From Gemmatimonadota bacterium (GTDB taxonomy: Bacteria > JAAXHH01): a stretch of 64,000 bases of DNA. Below the pieces are notes generated by a model, which saw only the letters and a program-made list of their open reading frames with translations, had not been told where the DNA came from and did no database searches. Position numbers and translations under genes: made by a program. Location of the stretch: NCBI GenBank assembly GCA_009837395.1, contig VXTP01000043.1, positions 186,001 to 250,000 on the forward strand, in the 5' to 3' direction. Below are positions 52,388 through 59,763 of this stretch, piece by piece; position 1 is the stretch's first letter; every line of letters starts with the position of its first letter.

Positions 52388-52813
52388 TTAAAGGGGCCAG
52401 TCCCGAAGGATGCGTTCCACTTCTTCGGCGTGACTGCTCTCGTCCCGGATCATGTCTTCCAGCTGGACCATGAGGCCGTAATCGCCGTACTCCTCGGCCT
52501 CGGACCTCCGCTGGACGTACCGCTCGACGATCGTGCGTTCGTCCTCGAGCATGGTCTCCAGGTTCTCGCGGTTCGAATTGCTTACCTTGACCGGACGGGG
52601 AACGGTGGTGGGCTCGCCGCCCAGCACCACGATCTTGTCGGCCAGGTACTGCGCGTGCAGTTGCTCATCGGCAACCTCGTCCTGGAAGAACTTGGCCAGT
52701 TCGGGCCGATAGGGACCGCTGGCCTTGGCCGCGTAGATGGTAAACTGGATGATCGCGCCGAGCTCGGCGGCCAGGTCACCGTTCAGGTTGTCGATCAGGG
52801 TCTGCTTGTCCAC
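52388..52813 (-). CDS. Ferritin-like di-iron protein
   Basis: A 141-residue four-helix bundle. The di-iron ligands can be seen in LAAELGAIIQF (Glu), FFQDEVADEQLHAQYLAD (ExxH), TMLEDERTIVERYV (Glu) and LEDMIRDESSHAEEVERIL (ExxxxH). It resembles short bacterioferritin/rubrerythrin-like proteins. An upstream in-frame start exists, but GTG 52813 is seven bases after AAAGGAG and begins the fold. Likely roles are iron storage or oxidative-stress defence. GDPD follows 19 bp downstream. Confidence 0.87.
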   Translation of the reverse strand: MDKQTLIDNLNGDLAAELGAIIQFTIYAAKASGPYRPELAKFFQDEVADEQLHAQYLADKIVVLGGEPTTVPRPVKVSNSNRENLETMLEDERTIVERYVQRRSEAEEYGDYGLMVQLEDMIRDESSHAEEVERILRDWPL

Positions 52814-53012
52814 GGTTCCTCTCCTTTTACTCGCTGTCTTCTTTGACAAACAAGGGCGTAACATCCTTCGGTCGTTTTCATGATACGTATCGCCGCCGAA
52901 ATAGACAACGCGTATGTTCCATGTTCGGTTTCGACACGCCGCTTCTACATGCCGCTCCGGGATCGGCAAATCAGCGTACCGTGACCGGCATGCGTCCTGG
53001 TGCGATCCGTCA

Positions 53013-54032
53013 TCAGCCCATTTCGAGTACGGCCTTGACCACGCCCCTCTCCGGGTCGAGCCAAGTGGGGAAGTCCACCAGCATGCCTTCCGGATCGGCT
53101 GTGTGCGTTATCCAGGGCGAGGTGTCGATCCGTCCGCTTTCGATATGCCCGATGACCCCTTGCAGGTCGACGGTACGGGCGTTCCGGCTGCCGAGGAGGG
53201 TCATCTCCCTCCGGTGGAAGTCCGGTCCGTCGAAGGAAATGCGCGAGCCGGTGATGCCGACGTAGACCAGGCGTCCGCCGTTGGCGACGTACTCGTGGGC
53301 CTGCATCATGGACCCGGCGTGGCCGGTGGCGTCGAAGACGGCCGTGGGCAGTTCGCCGTCCAGCAGGGCGCGCAGCTTCGACGGCACGTCCGCGGTGTCG
53401 GAAACGATTTCGAAGAGGTCGTAGCGGCGCTTGCAGAATTCGATGCGCCGCGGGCTGATTTCCAGCAGGATCACGCGCGCACCGGCCAGGAGGGCGAAGG
53501 TCAGCACGGAAAGTCCGATGGGCCCTGCGCCGATGAGCAGGACCGTTTCCCCCGATTCGACCGCGGCGCGGTCCACGGCGTGGGCGCCGATGCCCAGGGT
53601 CTCCACCAGGGCCAACTGTTCGAGGGACATGACATCGGAACGCAGCAACTTCTCGGCCGGGAGCACCAGGACGTCGCGCATGCCGCCGTCCACGTGTACG
53701 CCCAGGACGTCGAGGTTCGAGCAGCAGTTCGTCTTGCCCATGCGGCAGGGCACGCAGTCCCCGCAGTCCATGTAGGGGACGACGGCACACAGGTCGCCGG
53801 AGTGGAGGTGCGTCACGTCCCGGCCGGTCGCGATGACCTCCACCCCCAGTTCGTGCCCGAGGATGCGGGGGTAGTCGAAGAAGGGTTGCGTACCCTCGAA
53901 GGCGTGCAGGTCCGTGCCGCAGATCCCGACCCGGCGAATGCGTACCAGCGCTTCTCCGGGACCCGGAGGCGTGGGCTCGGGGGTATCCTCCAGGACGAAA
54001 CGGCCAGGTTCTTCGAGTACGATAGTGGGCAT
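53013..54032 (-). CDS. Zinc-dependent medium-chain alcohol dehydrogenase
   Basis: A 339-residue MDR dehydrogenase with catalytic VGICGTDLHAFEG and ILGHELGVEV, a four-Cys lobe (CGDCVPCRMGKTNCC) and Rossmann motif LIGAGPIGLSVLTFAL. It resembles L-galactonate/threonine-type dehydrogenases. It follows the tagaturonate-reductase-like gene by 32 bp on the same strand, so it may oxidise a hexonate. Confidence 0.9.
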   Translation of the reverse strand: MPTIVLEEPGRFVLEDTPEPTPPGPGEALVRIRRVGICGTDLHAFEGTQPFFDYPRILGHELGVEVIATGRDVTHLHSGDLCAVVPYMDCGDCVPCRMGKTNCCSNLDVLGVHVDGGMRDVLVLPAEKLLRSDVMSLEQLALVETLGIGAHAVDRAAVESGETVLLIGAGPIGLSVLTFALLAGARVILLEISPRRIEFCKRRYDLFEIVSDTADVPSKLRALLDGELPTAVFDATGHAGSMMQAHEYVANGGRLVYVGITGSRISFDGPDFHRREMTLLGSRNARTVDLQGVIGHIESGRIDTSPWITHTADPEGMLVDFPTWLDPERGVVKAVLEMG

Positions 54033-54064
54033 ACGGTCAGGACTCGCTTTTCAAATCTCGCGTT

Positions 54065-55174
54065 TCAGGTCAGCAGGGCGGACAGCAGGGGCGGCTTGCG
54101 TTTAAACTTCTCGACGTACGCTTCGAAGGTCGGTACAAGCCGCAGTTTCACCTTGGTTTCGTGCGCGGTCGCGATGGATTCGAGCCGGTGGTCCAGGAAA
54201 GGATTCCGGAACCGTTCTATGCAGTCCTCCGCGAAGGACCGGGCGTCTTCCACCTCGTCCGGCAGCGCCGGCACGATTTCCTCCAGCATCAGGTCCCGCA
54301 GCCACGGCCCCGTTTCCCCATGGTCGACCGCCTCCCGGACGGTCCGGATGCCCAGGGGCATGGCCCGGCAGACCAGTGCCGTGTGGGCGCCGTTGAGCAC
54401 CCGCACCTTGCGCAGCGCGTAGGGACGGACGTCCGGCGTACGCGTAATGGCCGGATGCTCGATGAACGCTGCGGCGCCCGGCCGGTCCTCCAGGGCCCAG
54501 AAGGCGAAGGGTTCGGTCAGTGCCAGCAGCCCGTCGCCGTGGGGGTTGGGAAATCCCGGCGGCGGTTCGATAGTGATCCGGTCCACGAGCGTATGCAGCC
54601 AGGTCACCCCTTCTTCCAGCCAGCCCAGGAAGCCGTCGTCCAGTCGCCGCTGCCGCCCCAGTGCCCGGACCAGCCCGCGCAACGCCCCGGCGTTGCCGTC
54701 GATCAGTTCGCAGGGGATTACGGTCACCGGCGCGCCGCCGTGTTCATATCGCGCAAGGAGCACGGCGAGCAGCTTTCCGGGGAAAGAATCCGGCGGCGCG
54801 CCGTCCAGCCGCTCCGACTCCGGCACGTCGTACCCGTTTTCCGAGGTGTTGGAGAGGATGTACTCCATGGCCGGGTCGCGTCCCGCGGCCAGTACGGCTT
54901 CCCAGTCGTCCGTGGCGCTCAGGGCCCTCGATACGCTCTCCACCCGGATGGATTCATCGATGCGGCTGCCGTCGCGGATCCCCAGTACGCGTATCCGGTA
55001 GCGGCCGCGCTGGTCATTGAACAACCGGACCCGCCCGGTACCCGTGGACTGGACCACGACGATCCGGCCGATGTCCTGCCCGGCCTGCCTGGCCTCGTGG
55101 ATGAAGAGGTCGGCGAAGGCACGGAGGAACCGGCCGCTGCCGAACTGGAGCACCGATTCAGCCGGCGTCGCCAT
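54065..55174 (-). CDS. uxaB: Tagaturonate reductase-like mannitol dehydrogenase family protein
   Basis: A 369-residue long-chain polyol/uronate dehydrogenase. N-terminal VLQFGSGRFLRAFADLFI is the NAD-binding start; YILSNTSENGYDVP, VIPCELIDGNAGALRGLV and KVRVLNGAHTALVCRAMPLG are typical of UxaB/UxuB, the last holding the catalytic Lys-Asn-His set. Shorter than E. coli UxaB (483 aa), mainly at the C-terminus. It would reduce tagaturonate to altronate. It overlaps mazG by 17 bp. Confidence 0.8.
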   Translation of the reverse strand: MATPAESVLQFGSGRFLRAFADLFIHEARQAGQDIGRIVVVQSTGTGRVRLFNDQRGRYRIRVLGIRDGSRIDESIRVESVSRALSATDDWEAVLAAGRDPAMEYILSNTSENGYDVPESERLDGAPPDSFPGKLLAVLLARYEHGGAPVTVIPCELIDGNAGALRGLVRALGRQRRLDDGFLGWLEEGVTWLHTLVDRITIEPPPGFPNPHGDGLLALTEPFAFWALEDRPGAAAFIEHPAITRTPDVRPYALRKVRVLNGAHTALVCRAMPLGIRTVREAVDHGETGPWLRDLMLEEIVPALPDEVEDARSFAEDCIERFRNPFLDHRLESIATAHETKVKLRLVPTFEAYVEKFKRKPPLLSALLT

Positions 55175-55949
55175 CCGGCTCCCTTCGCTTGGCCTCGTCC
55201 CACAGGGCGTCCAGCTCCTCGAAGGTGGCCTTTTCCAGGCTTTCTCCCTTGAGTTCGAGGGCGGCCTCGATATACCGGAAACGGCGGATGAACTTGTCGT
55301 TGCTCCTTCTCAGGGCATCCTCCGGCGGCACATTGAGATGACGGGAAAGATTCACCAGGGAGAACAGCAGGTCGCCCATCTCCTCCTCGATCTTCGCCCG
55401 GTCCCCGTGCTCCAGGGCCCGCCGCACCTCGCCGAATTCCTCGCCGACCTTCTCGAGCACCGCTTTAATGTCGTCCCAGTCGAAGTTGACCCGGGCGACC
55501 TTCTCCTGGATGCGGTAGGCACGGAGCAGGGCCGGCATGCCCGCCGGGAGGCCGTCCAACATTGACCCGGGGCCTTCTTCCCCCTTCTCCTCCCGCTTGA
55601 TCTTCTCCCAGTTGGTCAGCACCTCTTCGGACGTGTCCGCCCGGATGTCCCCGAAAACGTGGGGATGGCGCCGGACGAGCTTGTCGTTGATCGCCCGGGC
55701 CACGTCATGGATGTCGAACCGCTGCTCCTCGGTGGCGATCTGCGCGTGGAAGACGACCTGGAGGAGCAGGTCCCCCAGTTCGTCCCGGAAGTCGCCGTCC
55801 CCGCCGTTGTCCAGTGCGTCCAGCACCTCGTAGGCCTCCTCGATCAGGTACGGCCGCAGGGTCTGGTGGGTCTGTTCCCGGTCCCAGGGACAGCCTCCCT
55901 TCGACCGGAGTTTCGCCATGATGTCCACGAGTTCTTCGAAGGGGGTCAT
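55158..55949 (-). CDS. mazG: Nucleoside triphosphate pyrophosphohydrolase MazG
   Basis: A 263-residue MazG, the same length as the E. coli enzyme. Two MazG domains are seen; the first has GGCPWDREQTHQTLRPYL and EEAYEVLDAL plus DELGDLLLQVVFHA, the second EEFGEVRRALEHGDRAK and EEMGDLLFSLVNLSRH. It hydrolyses NTPs to NMPs and PPi, cleansing noncanonical nucleotides. About 100 bp without a gene separate it from the hepT remnant. Confidence 0.95.
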   Translation of the reverse strand: MTPFEELVDIMAKLRSKGGCPWDREQTHQTLRPYLIEEAYEVLDALDNGGDGDFRDELGDLLLQVVFHAQIATEEQRFDIHDVARAINDKLVRRHPHVFGDIRADTSEEVLTNWEKIKREEKGEEGPGSMLDGLPAGMPALLRAYRIQEKVARVNFDWDDIKAVLEKVGEEFGEVRRALEHGDRAKIEEEMGDLLFSLVNLSRHLNVPPEDALRRSNDKFIRRFRYIEAALELKGESLEKATFEELDALWDEAKRREPDGDAG

Positions 55950-56052
55950 AGGGGTTTGCGTCAGGTCGTAAGTTGAGCTTTGAATAGGTGGTTCAAGTAG
56001 TCGTTCGGTTCAGGGCTGGGAGCGAACAGCTTTGACCGCTTGAGGGAAGGCA

Positions 56053-56400
56053 TTACGATTTACTATCATGGATGATGGAATCGAGTTGATCAATAAGTGG
56101 TGGCAGTTCGTCCTTTATTGTGTCCCACAGCCTTTCAAGACTAATGTCGTCATATCCATGAACCAATCGATTGCGCATTCCAACAATCTGAGGCCAGGGA
56201 ATGGCGGATTGATGTCGCTACGTTTCCTCGGAAACACGGGTGGCCGCTTCGCCTACAATCTCCACCAGCTTCCGCAACGCGAGTTCCATGACCCTGTCTT
56301 CTGCAAGGTCATCCAAACTGGCCTCACCGAGCAAATTAACCGCTTCCTCCGCGTAGTTTCGCATATCTGTTAGCGCTACTTGATCATTACGTCTGCTCAT
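56053..56400 (-). pseudogene. hepT: HepT (DUF86) toxin interrupted by an in-frame TAG
   Basis: The frame from ATG 56400 gives a HepT N-terminus (MSRRNDQVALTDMRNYAEEA, then LALRKLVEIVGEAATRVSEET) and hits TAG at 56220-56218, codon 61. The same frame then continues with the rest of the protein: IPWPQIVGMRNRLVHGYDDI, and ends at TAA 56053, giving about 115 codons, the normal HepT length. The HEPN catalytic motif RNRLVH (R-x4-H) and the adenylylation-target Tyr lie after the TAG, so the product should be inactive. Start overlaps the antitoxin gene by 14 bp. Confidence 0.85.
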
Positions 56401-56701
56401 AAACTGTCTCTGCCGTACCAAGTATCTCCTTCTGGAGCAACCCGTTTCGGCTTCTTTCAACTCCCTCAAGGGTGTGCAGATCGACATTCCTGCCAAGCAT
56501 ATCAATCAACTCAATTTCCAATCCTGCCAGTCCAATATAACCAATAAGTGTATCCGGCTCGAAATCCACCAGTATGTCCACATCGCTTTCAGGCGTGAAA
56601 TCGTCGCGCAGAACAGACCCGAACAGGGCAAGGCGCTTGATATGGTGCCGCTGGCAGAATTCAGCGATCTTATTGTTGGGTATGTTAATACGTACGTTCA
56701 T
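56387..56701 (-). CDS. mntA: MntA-type nucleotidyltransferase antitoxin
   Basis: A 104-residue minimal nucleotidyltransferase. The active-site motif GSVLRDDFTPESDVDILVDF (GSx10DxD) is complete. MntA antitoxins AMPylate the HepT toxin. The partner toxin here carries a stop codon, leaving an apparently intact antitoxin without a functional target. Confidence 0.9.
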   Translation of the reverse strand: MNVRINIPNNKIAEFCQRHHIKRLALFGSVLRDDFTPESDVDILVDFEPDTLIGYIGLAGLEIELIDMLGRNVDLHTLEGVERSRNGLLQKEILGTAETVYEQT

Positions 56702-56868
56702 GACTGGTGTTTCCCTGGCTTTAAAACTCGAAAAACAACCGCAAACCGAAACCGTATCTTACAATAACCAGAACCGGTCAGGAATCAAGCCGTAAATTGC
56801 CGTGACGCCACAGACTGGCACCATGCATGAAACTCCGTTCCACCCGCCTGTATCCGCCAATAAAACTA

Positions 56869-56903
56869 TTGACGTAAGCCCTTGGTAAATCTACATTGTG
56901 TAG
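56869..56903 (+). promoter_or_regulatory. Promoter with overlapping palindrome for the HNH-scp operon
   Basis: TTGACG (56869-56874), a 17-bp spacer and TACATT (56892-56897) face the HNH gene. CTACA-TTG-TGTAG (56891-56903) is a perfect inverted repeat over the -10, a possible operator. The remainder of the 283-bp spacer (56702-56984) shows no gene. Confidence 0.45.
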
Positions 56904-56984
56904 GTTTAACGGGGATCGTTCCCGTAACCGGTTCAGGATCGTTTCGCGAGGGAGGAACAGGGGTTTCGGAAAGGCGTGCAAGGC

Positions 56985-57524
56985 ATGGTAAGCGAACATG
57001 TCCTCGTTCTGAACCAGAACTACGAGCCTTTGAGTGTTTGTACGGCAAGACGGGCGGTCATTCTCGTTTTTCTGCGCAAGGCGGAGATCATTGACAATTA
57101 TGCGGACCCGGTGCGGGGCGTTTACACGCTGTTCGACCGGCCCAGTATCGTCCGGCTCGTGAACTTCGTCCGCATACCCCGCAAGGGTATCATGCTGTCC
57201 CGCAAGAACATTCTCAAGCGCGACGGGCACCAGTGCCAGTACTGCAGTACGACGAGAGGCCCCCTGACCGTGGATCACGTCCTGCCCAGGTACCTTGGCG
57301 GTAGGGACAGCTGGGAGAACATGGTCTGCGCCTGCCAGCGGTGCAACAACAAGAAGGGGGACCGGCTGCCGGAAGAGGTGAACATGGCGCTGCGGCGCAA
57401 GCCCAAGGCGCCCACCAGGATACACTTTATTCGAGACTTCATTGGCATCCACCATCATTCCTGGCGGCCCTACCTGTTTCTGAAGAACGAACAACCGGAA
57501 GAATTGCTATGGCCTACCAGGTAA
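56985..57524 (+). CDS. HNH endonuclease family protein
   Basis: A 179-residue protein. The N-terminus VLVLNQNYEPLSVCTARRAV is typical of housekeeping HNH proteins; the nuclease core has CQYCSTTRGPLTVDHVLPRY, then CACQRCNNKKGDR, giving CxxC pairs for zinc and the D-H catalytic pair. GGAAAGG ten bases upstream favours ATG 56985 over a GTG at 56976. It overlaps scpA by 16 bp. Its cellular task is unknown. Confidence 0.9.
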   Translation: MVSEHVLVLNQNYEPLSVCTARRAVILVFLRKAEIIDNYADPVRGVYTLFDRPSIVRLVNFVRIPRKGIMLSRKNILKRDGHQCQYCSTTRGPLTVDHVLPRYLGGRDSWENMVCACQRCNNKKGDRLPEEVNMALRRKPKAPTRIHFIRDFIGIHHHSWRPYLFLKNEQPEELLWPTR

Positions 57525-58255
57525 GGCTCGAACATTTCGAAGGTCCGCTGGACCTCCTGCTGTTCCTGATCAGGGAACACGAGGTGGATATTTACGACAT
57601 TCCCATCTCGCTGGTCACGCAGCAGTACCTTCAATATCTCGAGCTGCTGAAATTGCTCGATCTGGAAGTCGGCAGCGAGTACCTGCTCATGGCGGCGACG
57701 CTCCTTCGCATCAAGTCGAAGATGCTCCTGCCCCGCAGGCCCGAAGAGGAGGAAGAGGAAGGCGCGGACCCGCGTGAAGAACTCGTGCAGCGCCTGCTGG
57801 AATACCGGCAGTTCAAGGAAGCGGCCGGCGTGCTGAACGAACACCAGGACCGCAACGCCGACGTGTTCTACCATCCGCCCGCGGAGCACCCGGACGAGGA
57901 CCTGAACGGCGTGGAAACGCTCGATACCCGCCTGGCGGGCAACCTGAATCTCTGGGACCTTCTGCAGGCCTTCAAGTTCACGCTGGACCGCGCGAAAGAC
58001 GATTTCGACCGGACCGTGGAACGGGAGACCCTGTCGATCGAGGACCGGATGGACGATATCCTGGATCACCTGAAGCAGCGGAAGAACCTGTTTTTCAGTG
58101 CGCTCTTCCAGGAAGACCTCTCCCGGCCCTTTCTGATCATCACCTTCCTGGCCCTGCTGGAACTGATCCGGCAGAACTGGGTGGTTTTCGAACAGACCGA
58201 TACGCTGGGCGAGATCTGGCTGACCCTTTCCGATTCGGTAGGTACCTCGTCATGA
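57509..58255 (+). CDS. scpA: Segregation and condensation protein A
   Basis: A 248-residue kleisin of the SMC-ScpAB complex. The start RLEHFEGPLDLLLFLIREHE, DIYDIPISLVTQQYL and YLLMAATLLRIKSKMLLP are diagnostic; the C-terminal winged helix ends FLALLELIRQNWVVFEQ. ATG 57509 is preferred over a longer frame because it follows a GGAAG site and matches the family N-terminus. It acts with ScpB in chromosome condensation. Confidence 0.96.
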   Translation: MAYQVRLEHFEGPLDLLLFLIREHEVDIYDIPISLVTQQYLQYLELLKLLDLEVGSEYLLMAATLLRIKSKMLLPRRPEEEEEEGADPREELVQRLLEYRQFKEAAGVLNEHQDRNADVFYHPPAEHPDEDLNGVETLDTRLAGNLNLWDLLQAFKFTLDRAKDDFDRTVERETLSIEDRMDDILDHLKQRKNLFFSALFQEDLSRPFLIITFLALLELIRQNWVVFEQTDTLGEIWLTLSDSVGTSS

Positions 58256-58268
58256 GGGAGCACGGGGC

Positions 58269-58979
58269 ATGCAGAAGAAACTGATCATGGACGAGGCGCA
58301 ACTGGACGAATACCGTGCGATCACGGAAGCCGTGCTTTTCGCCAGCGACGCGCCGCTCAGCCTGACCGAACTCAGCCGCATCATGGACGACGTGGGCGAG
58401 GACCTGGTCGGTGCTTGCATCGAAGCCCTGAACGAGAAGTACGCGAAGGGCGGCCACGGCTTCGAAATCCGGCACGTGGCCAATGGCTACCAGCTCAGCA
58501 GCAAGGTGGATTACGCGAAATGGATTCGTCGGCTCTACCGGGGCAGGATCCCGTCGCGGCTCACCCAGGCCGCCCTGGAATGCCTTTCGATCGTCGCGTA
58601 CAAACAACCGATCAGCCGGTCCGAGGTGGAGGCCATTCGCGGGGTGAACGTCGACGGCGTGCTTCGGACGCTACTGGACCGCAATCTTATACGCATCGCC
58701 GGCAGGGGGGAAGGCGTCGGCCGGCCGATTCTCTATGCGACGACGGGTGATTTCCTCCGGTATTTCGGGCTCAACAAGCTGTCGGACCTGCCCAAGCTGG
58801 ACGAACTGAACGAACTGTTGAAGGACCAGGATATCGAGCTGGACGAAGTAGAAGAGCAGTTGGACTCGTCGCTGTTCCCGCGGCCGGGGCAGTCAGGCAG
58901 TCCGCCGGACGGAACGGATGAGCAAGTAGATGAGCAAGTAACGGATGAGAAAATAGTGTCGACCGATGAGACTGAATAG
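58269..58979 (+). CDS. scpB: Segregation and condensation protein B
   Basis: A 236-residue ScpB with two winged helices: ITEAVLFASDAPLSLTELSR and LTQAALECLSIVAYKQPISR, followed by EAIRGVNVDGVLRTLLDRNL. It dimerises and binds ScpA. A charged Asp/Glu-rich tail follows the folded part. The last 14 bp overlap the pseudouridine synthase gene. Confidence 0.96.
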   Translation: MQKKLIMDEAQLDEYRAITEAVLFASDAPLSLTELSRIMDDVGEDLVGACIEALNEKYAKGGHGFEIRHVANGYQLSSKVDYAKWIRRLYRGRIPSRLTQAALECLSIVAYKQPISRSEVEAIRGVNVDGVLRTLLDRNLIRIAGRGEGVGRPILYATTGDFLRYFGLNKLSDLPKLDELNELLKDQDIELDEVEEQLDSSLFPRPGQSGSPPDGTDEQVDEQVTDEKIVSTDETE

Positions 58980-59688
58980 ATACATGGCCCAGGCGGGCGT
59001 CGCCTCCCGGAGGCACAGCGAGGCGATGATCGTGGCCGGCCGGGTCAAACTGAACGGTGAGACGGTGGTTTCCCTGGCCACGCAGGTCCATCCCGATTCG
59101 GATGTCGTGACGGTCGATGACCGGACACTGGAGGTACCGGCGGACCGGAAATGTTACCTGCTCAACAAGCCGGCCGGATACCTGACCACGTTGAGCGATC
59201 CGTTTGGCCGGCCGACGGTGGCCTCGTTGATCGGGGACATCCCGGAACGCGTCTTTCCCGTCGGCAGGCTGGACCGGGACTCGGAGGGCCTGCTGCTTCT
59301 GACGAACGACGGCGCATTGGGAAACAAGCTGATGCATCCGCGTTTCCGTTGTGAAAAGGAGTATCACGTCCTCGTAAAGGGCGTGCCGCGGGAAGACACG
59401 CTGCAAAGGCTGAGAGAAGGCGTCGTGCTGGACGGCAGGACCACGGCGAAGGCCGGCGTGGAATCGATCCGGCGCACGGAGAGCGGCGCCTGGCTTTCGA
59501 TCGTGTTGCACGAGGGTCGCAAGCGTCAGATCCGAAGAATGTGCGACACGGTGGGGCATCCCGTGATGCGGTTGATCAGGGTGCGACTGGGCGGACTGGC
59601 CGACGGCGGCCTTCCCGCCGGGAAATGGCGCGCGCTGACCCATGGAGAAATCGAGGAACTTGAGCCGGTGGGAAGCATGACCGGCTGA
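58966..59688 (+). CDS. rluB: rRNA pseudouridine synthase (RluB/RsuA family)
   Basis: A 240-residue enzyme with an N-terminal S4 RNA-binding domain (MRLNRYMAQAGVASRRHSEA) and the catalytic motif GRLDRDSEGLLLLTNDG with the essential Asp. HEGRKRQIRRMCDTVGHPV is the family C-terminal signature. It modifies 23S or 16S rRNA; gene order after scpAB favours RluB. Confidence 0.94.
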   Translation: MRLNRYMAQAGVASRRHSEAMIVAGRVKLNGETVVSLATQVHPDSDVVTVDDRTLEVPADRKCYLLNKPAGYLTTLSDPFGRPTVASLIGDIPERVFPVGRLDRDSEGLLLLTNDGALGNKLMHPRFRCEKEYHVLVKGVPREDTLQRLREGVVLDGRTTAKAGVESIRRTESGAWLSIVLHEGRKRQIRRMCDTVGHPVMRLIRVRLGGLADGGLPAGKWRALTHGEIEELEPVGSMTG

Positions 59689-59763
59689 AGGACTTTTTCG
59701 TTCGGGCGGACCGGTCCCGGAGTGGCCGCGGTCCGTGTTTTTCATCCATCAAGGAGGAGTGAC

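Noticed and set aside
52814-52969. N-terminal extension of the ferritin-like protein
   Set aside because: The ribosome site AAAGGAG lies inside it and the ferritin fold begins at GTG 52813.
56218-56220. Recoding of TAG as a sense codon (genetic code change)
   Set aside because: TAG is used as a normal terminator elsewhere in the window (for example the isomerase stop at 7337-7339), so a nonsense mutation is simpler.
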